Assembly: GCA_013399875.1 (NCBI GenBank)
Contig: VXAZ01007909.1
Location: 88,735 to 152,734 of the forward strand
From: Gymnorhina tibicen
Lineage: Eukaryota; Chordata; Aves; Passeriformes; Artamidae
Direction: 5' to 3'
Length of the DNA stretch: 64,000 nt
Below, one piece after another: positions 26,301 to 39,800 of the stretch. Each line of letters opens with the position of its first letter. The first letter of the stretch is position 1. Below the pieces are notes generated by a model. It was given only the letters and a program-made list of their open reading frames with translations. It was not told the DNA's origin and made no database searches. The position numbers and the translations under genes are program-made.

Positions 26301-29300
26301 GGATGTTGAAGCTTTTTCTGGTATTTAGCTCATGCAAGGGAAGCTTGTTGGCTTCCCTCCAACTGCTCTTTTTATCTCAGACCCCAACAGAAAGTTTCCT
26401 GTAGGACGGACCTGATGGACGGGGTAACTCCAGGGGCTCCCACAACTACTGCACTCTTTTCAAATATGTAGAAAGGTGGGGTTGAGCTGGATTATCACTC
26501 ACATATACACTGTAAGTTGTCACCCTTCATAGCCTTCAGGTCCCTAGAGCACCATCTTCACCACACAGTTCATTACACTGTTAATTAGTAAGCCACCTCA
26601 CATTTTCCAGACCATAAAAAACAGCTACTAGTAGCAGACTGATCTCTGTGCTGTGAAGCCAGTCTTTGCTTTGACAGCAGATTTCTTATAGTCTCTAGTC
26701 TGTTGTTGCTGTTGATTAATGCTTTATGAATTTTATGAATTAGTATTAAAGAAACGCTCATCCTATAAATTAACAAAATAAAACCAAAAACCAAACATCT
26801 ACAGACCCTACTTAAAGCCAGACAAGGCATGGTGTTTGATAGAAGGCATGAAGCAACTTTGGAGCTCAGGCAGAAGAGCTAGATCTATAGCTGGGAGCAA
26901 GGACACCACAAGGGTCAACATGGATTACACCAAAGAGGTCCAAATGCTGAGCAAGAATATCAGCTTATGAGTGTTACACGTGAAAGGGAAATGCACTAAA
27001 GAAAGTGCAATGCCTTGCTATGTGCCAAGTTGATATCAAACCAATGCACAGAGCTTTAATTGCTAAAGTGAATCATTGACTGGTACTGGTCGTAAAGGCT
27101 CTTGCGTAACAGAGGGTTTCAAGGACTGTACAGGGCAGAATCTTACTCCATTTCATGACTTTCAAAATTCTTTTTATACAGACCTTCAGAACACAGGGAG
27201 CAAAGAGACCAACTAAAACAACCCCATATAACCCAGAAAAAGTGTATATACTACTTAGAGAAGGGGGAGTAAGGGGAGGGAAGAATAAAAGTTGTTGCCA
27301 TTAGTGAGGGATCTAACTAATGTAGGCTGGGTACTGCCATTACCATCCATCCAGCACAGCTACAGTAACTTCTGGGAGCTTCTTAGCTGGGCAGAAGCAG
27401 TGTCAGTTTTTCAAATTTTCAACAAGAAGTCTGACTATGCTGCCGTTGCTGGAGCATTTGGTTTATATAACACAGTGGCAAGAGCCCAGCTTGAAATTAG
27501 ATCAACAAGAACATTACAAAGGAGTGGGCGAAAGAAGGGCAGGAGCAGGATTGCACAGGAACCTCCCATCCATGTCCCCAAGGAAAGCTTAGTCCCAACT
27601 TCAGCCAAACAGTGCAGAAAGGAACAGGCTGAAGTTTAGGTCAGACATTAAGGCTGCTTATTCAAAATATTTTCAGTTTTCAGAAGGCCTGGTTTCCCCT
27701 CTCTCCTTATGGAAAGATGAATTCTACCTAAGTGAGGATTCAGAAACTTTTTTATTATTACAAGGAGCACTGAGAAACATGAATGCTTTTGTAAATGTAT
27801 TTCCATTTGTTCTCTACTGAACTTCAGAATGTTGCTATTTCAGAAACAGTTCTTAAAAGCAAGGGCCAACTTTCTCCCTGAATGCCTGCCCAATACCAAT
27901 CACAACACGGTAACCTTATATATCCACAACACCCTATGTATTCCCTACAATAAAGTCCTCACAATCCATTCTTGGAGGCAAAACATTTTGTGCAAAATTC
28001 AGGAAAAAACAGCTTAATTGCAATATTGTTCTGGAACTCACTTCCTTTATTTCTGTGACCAGCTGGAGACAAGCACCTTGTTCTATGCTGGGTCAAGGAA
28101 ATGTTTAACTACAGGATTTATAGCAGAATATATATGTGTATATACCACCACAGCACTGCAGCTGCTCAACAGTTATAGCAGAAGGCAAACACTGGTTTAG
28201 CCCAAGGAAAACAGGGATGGGCTGGAATATCAGCCTGCTCACTAACATCTTGCTGCAGAGGCTCCAAGGCAGGAGAGCATCCAAGCCTGTCCCTGGGACA
28301 AGACTCAGCATCCTGGAATCTCAAAACCACAGCCCTGTTTCAAACCTAAACAACACTCCACAGATCCTTCCTGACCGATTAGGAGAAAGGAGCACAATAT
28401 TGCGATGGCAGCATAAACAAGGACCCAGAATTTATGATCTTTCAGACCCAGCTGAAGCACTGCTTCACAAAATATGAGTGCCAATTACAGGGATGGGTAG
28501 CTTGAATTCAAGTTTCCACTTGGTTAGCACTGCACTGGACAGACTGAGAACTTCGGTGCTTGCCCAGCAGTTTCATCTGCCGAGAGGGGTTGCACCAAGA
28601 TCTTCCATGAAAACAGGGACAGAGACTGTGAAAACCCACTGGACCTCATCCAGTTCCTGACCCTCCCAGCAGAGCAGAGTCAAAGGCAACAAGTTCACTC
28701 CTACTGTTTGTGTAAGCAGAGCAAGACACTCTTCTACCTTGTAGTACAGAAGAGAGTGGAAGAGGCAGATCAGCAACCCCCCTTCCCTCGTTATTTTGAG
28801 CAGAAGTCCTGGTACGTGGGCTTCTGCCACCAGGGCTGGGACAGTATCACACACATCAGCAACATCACTGAGGCAAAGATCAAAACAAACATTAAAAAAC
28901 CCCAAATCTGATCAAAAAAAGGTACTTTGAGGGAATGAGCACATAGAAAAAAACAACTTCAGCTATAGTTTTCAGGTAACACAACAGGCAAGGAAAAACA
29001 TGGAAATGGCACATAGGTGACTGTGCAAACTTGTTTCAGGAACACCCCACTGCACATCACCTTCCATCTAATCCAAACAGGATACAAGCTTCTGTTATCC
29101 AAGGTCTTCAAATTCTTCTGAATTTCAAACATCCTGTGCATTCAGCTCTGGAGAGCCCCTAATTGAATCACTAATATATTGGCAAAAAATAAGCCACATA
29201 GATATAATGCAGAATCCCATGCCTTTCCTATTTGCTTTCTAGTATAGAAATACTTTTCATATGTTGACCTTCAGGGAAAAAAAAACACACAGGAGAAAAC

Positions 29301-29830
29301 AAAAGGGATTTTTCTAAAGCTTCCTTTCCCACCACCTCAATGAGACAACCACTTCAGTAGCAATCCAAGAGGATGCCCCCAGAACTCTGCAATCAGTTCT
29401 TTCTATTTTCCCCCTAGCAAGACAGTCTCCCCATAATTTGGACACAAGGGAGGAGAAGCAGTTCTAGCACACAAAACTCCAGCAGAAGCTGCACTAACAC
29501 GGCATAGGCCGGGGCAGGATTACCCACAGCATCTCTCTGAGCCACAGCCCCATTCTGCAGCTGGTACAGGAAACGCTGATACAAGCCAGCAGCATTTCTG
29601 ATGTTACTCAGCCTGTCTCATCTACCAGACTATCAGATTTTCTTCTTTATGCTTTTCCCCAAGTTGGTGTTTTGCAGGTTTTTCCTTGTCATGACCTGAC
29701 CCTGCAGTGGGCAGCAGTTCACTTTGCCTTGTGTAAGTTCCTGTATTTATACAAACATAATATAAAAAATATGTATATACAAAACAGCCTGGCTAGCATT
29801 TTTTTCAAGAAAAATTCAGTTTCCTCCAGC

Positions 29831-29844
29831 AAAAAAAAAAAAAA
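29831..29844. repeat. poly(A) tract, 14 bp
   Basis: An uninterrupted run of 14 A residues lies in intron 1. No associated retrocopy was recognised. Confidence 0.85.
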
Positions 29845-32800
29845 TGTCTGTAGTAAAGACATAACTGTAGGAGTCAGTTTTCCCACTTTAAGAATTTGAG
29901 ATATGAGTAAATAGCCCCTTGACTCTCAAAGTAAAAAACATGCAACTGAATTAGACAAAGGCTGAAAGCTCATCCCAGGGCTTTGGGAGAAATAAATTCC
30001 TTCTAGTGTCCTTATACAGACAGTTTCATGACTGTTTACAAAGGTTTTATGAGACAATACAATACGTCACATTTTGAAGTTTTTTACTGTCTACTCTAGA
30101 ATAGAATTACCAGAAACAGAGCAGGCCAAGGCAGAGTCTACAAAAACTAAAGAGAAGGCAGCATTTTCTCTCATTACAGAGAGACCTTTGATCACCAAGG
30201 TCACGTAAACCAGGCCCACAGAGCATGCTAGTCATAAACAGCCATGGAACAGGCACTGGGCAGTCTCCCTGCCCTCCTCCCATCACACTCCCCTGCTCAT
30301 TTACTCCCACCCTAAACAACCATAAAGGCTGTGGCTAAGCTGGAAGAATTGCCAGGCAGCACCACCTGCTTCCTGATCCCAGGCCAGCCACATCCTGCCT
30401 TTCCCCACAGAGTGGGCCGCAGCCTGCCAGCAGCATTTCCTACCACCTTGTAAACGGACTCACTGCCCCAACAAGCATGGCCAAGGACAGTGGAAAACAA
30501 ATGAAACAACAAAAGAAGTCAACACTTGAGGTTCATGAGGCAGAGAACAGATGCCCAGGGCAAGGAGACACTCAGATCTTCCCTCTGCTCTCCCATGGCC
30601 AACCACTCAGATTTGCCTGAGAAGCTTGGGTTTGAGGCTTGGCTTTTCCAATAGGAAGTGGGGGAATGAGATCACCACACCAGATACCAGTCAGCCTTTT
30701 GCCCTCCATGGTTTTTTCTGTTTTATAAGAGGGAGGATTGTGCAGCTCAGGTCTGGATAGACAGGACTGAGCTGGAGGCTATAGGACAGGAGCAGTCTCC
30801 TGGCCACTGGACGTCACTGCAGCACCTGAGCTGAGACATTCTTAAAGTGGCAGCCTAATGCACAGGCTCTGGACTAGAGTTTTCAATTTTTCAGGTCCTT
30901 CAAGAAGCACAGCTAAAACTTTGATCAACATCTATGGTAACTATGTGGCTGGCAGTCAGACATCTGGCTCTAAACCGTTCCAACAGTGGTCATCTTAGCA
31001 CTTTTGGATTAATTAGCACCAAACAGATTTTCTGAGGTATTTTATAGCTGAAGGGCTTCCTGTGGCTGCCAATACCCCAGAAACCAAGACATAGATGTGT
31101 TGTGTACAGTTTTCAGCCTGATGAAAAGGAAGACTATTTTTAATCCAAGCCTACGTAGGGTGGGGCTCAGTTTGGCCTCCAACCAGGCCAAAAAGCCACT
31201 ATAATCCACAAGACCAATGCCTGGCAATCTTTGCTTGCAAGCTGATGTCTGTTCTATTTTGGGGATGGGAGGAATTTAGAATAAAAAGATATATAAATTA
31301 AAAACAAGGGAGGCTATGAAAAGTGAATAGAGGGAAGGGCCAGACTCATCATGTGTATTTTGGTCTAAAGAACAGGGCTCTAAAAGAACACAAATCAGAA
31401 TGACTCTATTTTCCATTTCCCACAGCGGTTTATAATTTATAGCATGGGCTGAGGAGAGTACAGCCCCAGTATATTTTTTACAGGAGGAAAAGCCAACCCA
31501 TGGGTCCTTGCACAGCAGTGAGACCTTTGGGAGGACGAGGCAGGAAAACAGCCACCAGCCATGGACATACCACCAGGATCCCATAGAAGGTTTCCTATCT
31601 CAGACACCAGTACAACATCTGTTGGGACACCCCATTGTTTTGTGCAGTTGGGACTGCAAAAAAGGCAAAGCAGAGGACTGGAAAAGAAGGGAAGTTTTGT
31701 TTATTTAGGGCTTATGGCCAACAGGCAACCAACCCACTTAAAGCAGAGGTTTTTTTGTACTCTCAGAACCTAAATGAACTGAAGATCACACAGCCTTCAG
31801 ACATAATATACCACTAGGTTTTATTTGTTACAGACCCCGTCTTAACTTGGCATTCAAGCCAACACAACACAGCCATTTATTTTGCCACATTAGCCCCACG
31901 TTCCTTGCAGTGCACAGGTCATTTGTCTAAAAGCAGGTACAGATAGCTTCTCTCACTGTCTTCAGGTGCCCCTTTACCACCCATCCATAAACTGTGAAAC
32001 ACTTGCATAGGCATCAGCATCTCTAGAGATCCTTCTTCACCTGGCCAGGGCTGGATCATTAACCCAACTACAGAAGCCTGCAATTACTTCTCTTGGCAGA
32101 ATGCAGAAAGGGCAGGATGAAGAGATGGTACATTGGGATAATGAGGACCAGCAATGATGAACCTCAAGCACTGCTATCGCTTTGGTCACACACTTCTTTA
32201 GAAAAAAAAGCCAACATCTAAGCAACACTATGAAGTTTAACCCAAACGTTATAAGCATAGCAGCAAAACTGGATGCTGAACACCTCAACACAACTTCACT
32301 TTGTCCTTCCTTGTTCTACGCAAGTGACCTCATCAACTACCTGCTCTCTCACTTCCTTCACTAAGGGCAGTAGGCGATGAGGAAACAGTGAATGAGACAG
32401 TAAAGTCTATAGTCAGCTTTAAAAAGAAAAAACAAAAAAGCTTACTTAAAACATCAGTAATTAGGCCACTTGCAGAGACACTACACTTTATCTTCTCTTG
32501 AAGATCACAGTAATAGTCTCTCTTCCCAGCTATTCAGTGGGGACTCTCAGCAGCATCTTAGCTGTCACTCTTTCTACAGGAACAAAAAACCTACTGGAGA
32601 GGCATGAAAAACAGCTGTAAGCATCTCAGAGAAGGAAATGGGACAAGGAGACTGGTTAGAAGCATATGGCCCATAGGGACTGACATAAGCAATCAGCAGC
32701 AGTCCTAACCAGAGCTTCCCATTTCAGACACTTATCCTGCTCCCCACATCCTCAGATGCATGTCAAATCAATAATTATTTTATTACTTCCATACTAACTC

Positions 32801-33502
32801 CCAAATGTTAGTAGTGGACAGGCCACCGTAGCCCATTGGGACAGCCTGGGTGTTGGAGGAGGAGTCAATCTGCCCCCAGGAATGTGCACATTGCCCAGCA
32901 GCACAGGGTGTTGGAGAGTGCAGACCAGTCAGCAGAGGGGGACACAAGGAAGGGGACCTAAAGCAAGCAGCCCACCTGCCAAAGACACTGCATTTCATGG
33001 GCAGTGGTCACCCTCATGGCTCAGCTGCTGAAAGGTAGAGATAAACTAACAGGAACCAGCTGGCAAAACAAACAAAAGGGAAAGAATGACTGTGGATAGC
33101 TCCATCTCTGCTGATAGCAACTTTCCTGGGGGCACAGAAGCTCCCTTGTCATCATCATGCCACTCACAAACCCACTGCAAAACTAGCTTTAAGTAGCCCA
33201 GGCATGAACCCAACAAACCCAGACAGGAAACCCTAGCTGTTAGAGGACCACACGTGATGTAATTCTTCCAAGCAGGCCAGACAGGACTTGCTTATCATTC
33301 TTGGTATTTTTAATCTATTACCAAAAAAAGCCAACAGATTATAGATTCCCAGGAGACCAGTGGATGCCACAGTAAGTGAGTGGACTGGCTGGCCACCACA
33401 GCTCAGCACCCTGCCCAGGGAGGTCCACACCCCTGATGGGAATAGAAGTGCTGGGAGAAGGTAGAGGAGCCAAGCAAACAGTCCTGCTGACAGGGCAGCT
33501 GC

Positions 33503-33546
33503 TGGTCAGCACTGATGTCAGTCATGGTCAGCACTGATGTCAGATG
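33503..33546. repeat. 22-bp tandem duplication
   Basis: The unit TGGTCAGCACTGATGTCAG is repeated at a 22-bp spacing with near identity. It is a local duplication in intron 1. Confidence 0.85.
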
Positions 33547-35226
33547 TGCCCACCACAGGGAAGAGCTCTATCACCTCCAATGCCACCACCTCCAGATCAA
33601 ACACTAGCACTGGTGGCACTAGCGGAGTGCAGATGTGCATGTCTTCTCCTCCCATCCCATTCTCCAGCCCTATTAGGTGGGGACTTCTGTCTTTGGCTCC
33701 ATCAATTCACCACATTTGCTTGCTCAGCTGGTACAGATTGCTCTTCACATGGCTGGCAGATGACACAGGAACACACCAAATACCTGAAATCTCAAACGCA
33801 GCACCTGCTGCCCAGATAGGGCTCTGCAGCAACAAACACACGAGTCCCATCTCTTGGCTGTAATCAAATCAATCATGTCTTCAATCAACAGTTAAAAGAG
33901 CGAGCCTCCATCACCCTCCCCAGGCAGCATGTCCCCAGTGTCACAGCACATCCACACCACATGTGCCAGTGCCATTTGCCAGTGGAGATGGGGTGGGCTG
34001 GGGGCTGCAGCACAACAAGATGAGGAAGGAGGACTTCTGACAGCCAGGATCCCCTGTCCCCATACTGATGGCACAATGTGACAATGCCACCCACATAAAG
34101 CAGAGGAAATCTACACCTTCAGCCCTTCACTTGGGAAGTATCTGCACAAACCAGAAGACTTTTCACAGACCATTCTACAGTGTTCTGAGTGAATCTCACA
34201 ACACATGGAAAGGTGTTATTCAAGTCTCTACTTCAGAGAAACCTGACCTAGAAACAGGAAAGATATCCAGGGCAGGAAACACTAGCCAGGACAGGCTTGA
34301 CCCATCACCTACAACTTCAGCATTGAAGAGCACAAAGTAGGCAGCTGCTAAGACTGAAGCTGAACTAATGCCGCTGTGTCTAAACACCACCCGCCTCATA
34401 CCTACTCCCTGCACAGACCACACTGAAGATACCTATTTTTAATTCAGTAAATCCAAGAGAGACAGTACACCCACTGGAACACTCAAACCCCTGTGTACGG
34501 AGCAGGGGACACAGCAGTAGTTCATTCATGACCAGCAGTCACACAGCTGAAAGTGATTACAGAAGCCCAGTCACTGTCAGCTGAGCTGCTGCTGCTCAGA
34601 GGACCTCCAGGATGCCCACTGAGCATCATTTCTCCCAGCCACAGCACCCAGAGCCCAGATGTTGGACCATCAGCCAACTGCCTTTAGTTTTCACACTTCC
34701 CACCTACTTATCCACCAGCAGCAAGAGCAGCAGGTACCTCTGGGCTGGAAAAGGGTGCATGCAGGGACAGCTGATTCTGCATTAGAGTCTGAGCAATTCT
34801 CTGGGATGGTCAGAGGGGAAACAGTCCTTTCAAGCCCTCCCCTACCAGCAGTGCTGCAGGCAGATCTCTGGCAAGACTTTACCCACCACAAACACAACCA
34901 CTGCTGCTTGTGCAATAATCCAGTTCCCAGAGTGCCAACAGGAATGTATGTGCAAAGATGTCAACAGATGCCTATCAAGGGGCTTGGGGACCAGGGATAG
35001 GTGATATTGTGACATTTGTTACAGTAACCCAACAAATACTGGTTTAATTCAACCTTGCATCACCCTCTTTAAAAGAGTTGGTCTCAGTTTTGCAACATGC
35101 TTGAAAAGAAAAGATATTCAGGAATGTTTTGCTTTGCATATGCATTAAGGCTATTTAGTAAACTTCTAAAATTCAGTATCCACCTTTCAGACATCTGCTG
35201 GCAGGAGCTTCTGTATTCATCTTTGG

Positions 35227-35266
35227 CTTGTTTGATATAATTCTATCTTGTTTGATATAACTCTAA
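35227..35266. repeat. 20-bp tandem duplication
   Basis: Two adjacent 20-bp units begin CTTGTTTGATATAA and differ at two positions. Confidence 0.85.
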
Positions 35267-35608
35267 TTACTTTCATGAGCTCAATGTCCAAAAAGATACA
35301 CAGATTTCTAAATGCACATTAGTACTTACTTCAAAAAGTGCTGAGCATGCAAAGGCCAGTAATTGGTTGATAAGTATTAACATATCATGTTGTGGCTATT
35401 CCCAGTTTGACAGGAAACTTAAAAGAAAGTTAAAAATTAATAGTTATTGCACCAGGCAGGTTGATAGCTTGTCAGTCACATGTTTAAACATCTGGCCTGG
35501 AGAGATGAGAATCTGCTTTTTTTATGCAAAATTACTGCTCTAATATATGTGGAGGCAGAGTAATACTCAAAGCCAGAACAAAACATCAACTTAAACCATG
35601 TTTCTTTT

Positions 35609-35637
35609 GCTTGCTTAGTGCTTGCTTAGTGCTTGCT
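35609..35637. repeat. 11-bp tandem repeat, 2.6 copies
   Basis: The unit GCTTGCTTAGT occurs twice perfectly and then in part. It is a short minisatellite. Confidence 0.85.
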
Positions 35638-38600
35638 ACTTGGTGGTACACAAATAAAAACCAAGTAGCAGCCGCATAAATTTCACCAGTCCAACCCTCT
35701 GCACACTGCACAGCAATACTGTAGCAGCTGGCATCTCCTTCCTTCCTTCCCCACCTTTGCTTTCCACTCTCTTTGTCATCAAAAGCACCACCATATCCCT
35801 GCACAGGGTTAAACTGCCTCCCAACGTGGCAGGTCAAGAGCTGCCCTTGTGAACACCATTAGAGAGCCGGACTGTGCTTTGTAGGGCGCTGATGGATCTG
35901 TAAAAAATCTGTGCTGGAATAATGCAAGCAGGCTTGATGCTGCTTTTCCATCACCTCTTCTGCCACAGGCAATTCACAAGCAAGAAAATCCAGCTAACAG
36001 GCCTGTATCTAAAGAGGGACAAATGTTCCCCAGAGAATTCCAATCCACATCTCTCAGCGTTTTATGAAGCAAAGAGATGCAAAACATTGTAACTTAAAAA
36101 ACAAACCCCAACCACAAACAAGAAATACCTCATACTGATATAAAACAGAACTTACTTGGTCTTTGGCTCTACTGAAAACACAGCCCCTTTGTGTTTTACC
36201 ACCTATTATTTAATGCTGTGTAAAATGGATTACCAAGAACATTATCTGGGTGACGTGTTCCAACACAAAATAAATTACCACCACCTAAAGTACCACCACC
36301 AAGACTTCAGGTGTGAAATGAGCCACTGATCACATCATCTACTTAGATAAGGAAGTGCATTACAGTATCTATGATGGGCACACCCTCCCTAAACTCACTG
36401 CCAATCATGTAAAAGAAAAGTATTTATCTTCTCCCAATGCACTATGCTATACGTTGTCATAAATGCAACTACCATACTGAAGCTCCAAGTGGAGCACTTG
36501 CAGTTTAACTACACAAAAAGTGCAGATAAAGCCGTTCACAAGGCACACAGATCACTTTGATCACCAGCAGCTGCTTAAACACAACTACTGAATTAACTGT
36601 CCCTAACATCCCTTCCAATCAATCACTGAGCAGCAAGCACTCTCCTTTGCTTCCCTCAAGTCAGAACTGTTGTATTTCCGCTTCTCCAAAGCCATTTAAG
36701 TCACTGCACAAGAAAGCCAAGTTAACACAGGAAAGAGTTACTAGAAGATCCCGCATGAGTGGATTCAGGACAAACTCATTTAACAAGGCTACAATTCCTT
36801 CACTCACCATCTTAATCTCACAACAATTATAACCCGGAGCAGAGAAGTTAGTAAGGGAGCCCCAAGGGAAGGGCTTCCTCTGCATTTATACCTAATGAAG
36901 CTATCACTCCCCAGAGCCCCATCCGCTGGAAAGCTCATCTAGCCAAAACTGGTAAATAGGTTTCTGGAGTTTGGGGCATTCTTAATCTGGGGAGATGTTT
37001 GCGTATTTTATGGGAGGGGAAACTTCATCAGATTAAGTTTGATACGAGAACAAAGACCCTGATTAAACACAATTCTTTATATCTAGCACTGAATGACTGA
37101 GTTTAATAATCACATTATGATCTCTTAACTCAGACAAAGAATGAGTAATTGATCTTTCACAAGCAAAAAATTCCTTCAAAGGAGCTTGGTTACAACCAAG
37201 CAACATCCTCAAATTGTTAAACCGTTGGCAAGATTAACAGGCTGCGATAACAGCAGTGTTTGGAAAAGGTTTCACTTAACAAATTATTTTATTACTTTTT
37301 TTTTAAGAGTTATTTAGATGCAAACAAACAGATCTGGAATTTAAAGTCTCTGCATGCATACACCCCACATAAGGCCATCAAACACCCCCAGGGCAAAAAT
37401 CAGCTGCAGAATATTGCACCCAGGGGACTTGCCTTGTGTCCACTAATCCCCCTGAATCTCCACTTACAAACCACCAACAGCTCCTCTTTGCACAAGATTT
37501 CTTTTCAAAACAGATTGAATTTCTATACATCATTATGCACAGCACTAGCACATGCTGATCTCGGTAACTATTCCCTCTTCATATCCAGGTTCCAGCTGTT
37601 GTCTTTAAAGTTACTCTGAGCAAGTCTCCCAGCATTAAGGAGTTTTGCTTCTCAGGTTACCAGGCTCACTGGAGAAGTCACAAGTGTTACTGGTTGAACA
37701 ATGGCTCCAAGTTCTCATGCAAAAGTAATTTACTTGAGACATCTATTATCTTTTATAGTCGCTTCTACAGATTGACCAAAAACAGGAAGCCCAGCTCTCA
37801 CATTCCACTAGAATTGTGTAACAGCAGTAACAACCTCAAAGGCTGATTCAATGGCATTTACTCAGATCTATACCAGGAGCTCTCCTGAAAAGAAATCAGT
37901 GAGTCCACATGATGCCCTGCTTGAACGTACGGATGCTCTTACAGAGCAGGCACATGCAGCCTCTCCCAAGGAAGCATTAACTGGAGGTCAGTTCCCATCC
38001 ACATGTTTCACCACTATTTCTACTTAGATAAAAGCTTACAACTGGAGCACAGTCATGACTGCAGAGTTGTTACCTCTGTGAGCATTGGGACTTGATGTTA
38101 TCCATTAGAATACTTCCAGCCAGCATCAGGGTGCCCCAGCAAAGGAAAGTCTGAAGCTTTAAATCCTGAAAAATTGCCTGCTCTTCTCTTTCCCTTCCCA
38201 GGCTCCCAACAAGAAGCCATTGTTAAGGGGACTAGGGTGACACTCCCTCTCCCAGTCCAAATTAGAGCTGCATAAAAATAAACCCACACAGCTGTCCCAC
38301 GACTTCACTTTATTTCACCCCGCTTCAATTAGATGAGAAGTCGCTCCCATTTCCTCACACTCTCTGCTTTGGGAATACTATCCTGCACAAAAGATAAAAG
38401 TAAAATGCAAACCGAACCCCTTTTCAGTGCCGCTCTGCGGGAACCCACAGCGGGAAGCGGCACCTCCCCGCCCCTCGGCCGGGTTCTGCTTCTACCAACA
38501 GGCACAAAGCCCCAAATCTGCCGCAGCCGGGGCTCCATCCCAGCGCCGAGCCCCGGCAACGGCCGCGGGCAGCGCATCCCCTGCGCCAGGCCCGCCCCGA

Positions 38601-39001
38601 CTCAGCCCGGGGGTGAAGCTTTCCAGGGGGATGAATCAGAGAAGTGCCTTTTCATCGCCGCGGGGAGCTGGGAGCGGCGGCAGGAGCGCGCCCGGCGGAC
38701 AAGTCCCCCGCGTCCCGCCAGGCACCGACGTGCGCCGGGCTCCGCGCCCGCCCCGCCGCCCCACTACCCTGGGACCCTCCGGGGACACGCCTGGTCGGCA
38801 GCGGAGCCGGGTGGCAGCGAGGCCCGGGCCGGGCCCCGCGGAGCCGCCGGCGCCGGTCAGCGCCTCCCCCGCTGCCACCCGCCACCGCCGCCGCCGCGGC
38901 CGGGATGATCCGCGCGGGCTGGCGCACGTCCAGCGGAGGGGCGAGCGCCTGCAACTTTCCCCAAGCTGGAGCCGAGCTGAAGGAACCCCGGGAGCACTCA
39001 C

Positions 39002-39080
39002 CGCCCGTGCCGCTCCGAGCCGTCCCGCCACACCAGCCCCGCCCGCTGCCCGAGCTCGGCGCGCCCCGGCCCCGCCGCCC
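39002..39080 (-). other. PLS3: candidate noncoding exon 1 of PLS3
   Basis: The 3' boundary is the GTGAGT donor at 39001-38996. The 5' boundary is unknown and is placed only by the CCAAT box just upstream. A second identical candidate appears at 39336-39414 because of the assembly duplication. Only one is expected in the real genome. Confidence 0.4.
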
Positions 39081-39087
39081 CGGCCCC

Positions 39088-39092
39088 ATTGG
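39088..39092 (-). promoter_or_regulatory. CCAAT box (NF-Y-type) in CpG island
   Basis: The minus strand reads GGCGGCCCAATGGGG, a CCAAT core inside a GC-rich setting with adjacent GC boxes. An identical copy lies at 39422-39426 in the duplicated segment. Confidence 0.6.
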
Positions 39093-39180
39093 GCCGCCAG
39101 CCCGCACATCACGGTGCCCCGCGCTGCGAGTGGGCGGCCGCGGAGTCACTCAGGGCAGGGCAGAGCTGGGGTTCCAGGCN

Positions 39181-39513
39181 CCGGCGCCGGTCAGCGCCTC
39201 CCCCGCTGCCACCCGCCACCGCCGCCGCCGCGGCCGGGATGATCCGCGCGGGCTGGCGCACGTCCAGCGGAGGGGCGAGCGCCTGCAACTTTCCCCAAGC
39301 TGGAGCCGAGCTGAAGGAACCCCGGGAGCACTCACCGCCCGTGCCGCTCCGAGCCGTCCCGCCACACCAGCCCCGCCCGCTGCCCGAGCTCGGCGCGCCC
39401 CGGCCCCGCCGCCCCGGCCCCATTGGGCCGCCAGCCCGCACATCACGGTGCCCCGCGCTGCGAGTGGGCGGCCGCGGAGTCACTCAGGGCAGGGCAGAGC
39501 TGGGGTTCCAGGC
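39181..39513. repeat. 333-bp segment, copy 2 of N-separated duplication
   Basis: This copy begins immediately after the N and ends where unique sequence resumes. It duplicates the CCAAT box, the GC boxes and the splice donor, so annotation tools will see two first exons here. Confidence 0.95.
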
Positions 39514-39574
39514 AGGGCACGCCCCGTCCTCGTCCCTGCCGCCGTTGGGCTGCTCTGCCGTGCCTTTACTCCAC

Positions 39575-39800
39575 CGTTCCCTGTCTGCATCCCTCTTGTC
39601 CTGCATGTAATCATCCCCATGCCCTGCGTGTATCCCTAATACCGTGCATGCCTCACTCCTGCCCGGCAAGCATCCCTCATTCTTCTCCTGTGTGCAACTC
39701 TCCTCCAAGCAGGCATCCATTCTTCTCTACATCTCTTCCTTCTGTGCTCGCGTCCCTCTTTCCGTGCAAGACTGTGTCCTGTGTCCCATGCACAGGCAGC
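39575..39800. repeat. degenerate pyrimidine-rich tandem array, ~20-24 bp unit
   Basis: About ten poorly conserved units follow one another, each combining GCAT/GTGT with TCCCT or CTCC. They explain the overlapping spurious frames in this stretch. The array abuts the CpG island on its upstream side relative to PLS3. Confidence 0.45.

Larger units (their letters stand above)
20270..38420 (-). other. PLS3 intron 1, 5' part
   Basis: This is 18 kb of ordinary noncoding DNA. It contains an A-rich stretch at 20312-20366, a poly(A)/(GA) block with an N at 23289-23363, a 14-bp A run at 29831-29844 and several short tandem repeats listed separately. Frames reach about 118 codons with no conserved domain. 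No exon or RNA gene was recognised. Confidence 0.7.
38847..39179. repeat. 333-bp segment, copy 1 of N-separated duplication
   Basis: The segment starts CCGGCGCCGGTCAGCG and ends GGGGTTCCAGGC directly before the N at 39180. It recurs from 39181 with no difference that I could see. Exact repetition flanking a single N is the mark of two contig ends overlapping without being merged. Confidence 0.95.
38430..39550 (-). promoter_or_regulatory. PLS3: main CpG island, putative PLS3 promoter
   Basis: About 1.1 kb of very GC- and CpG-rich DNA carries many GC-box (CCGCCC on plus) motifs. On the minus strand it has a CCAAT box (39092-39088) followed 90 bp later by a consensus donor (GGGCG|GTGAGT, exon end 39002). 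No other strong minus-strand donor was seen in the island. The arrangement suits a TATA-less housekeeping promoter with a short noncoding exon 1 about 30 kb upstream of exon 2. Long genes with a large first intron are known for mammalian PLS3. The assignment to PLS3 is inference, because an unknown divergent gene could share the island. The block is inflated by a 333-bp duplication around an N. Confidence 0.65.

Noticed and set aside
38427..39639. Very long overlapping open frames (up to 331 codons) on both strands of the CpG island
   Set aside because: They arise from GC-rich sequence with few stops, run through the N and the duplicated segment, and have Pro/Arg/Ala-rich low-complexity products without domains.
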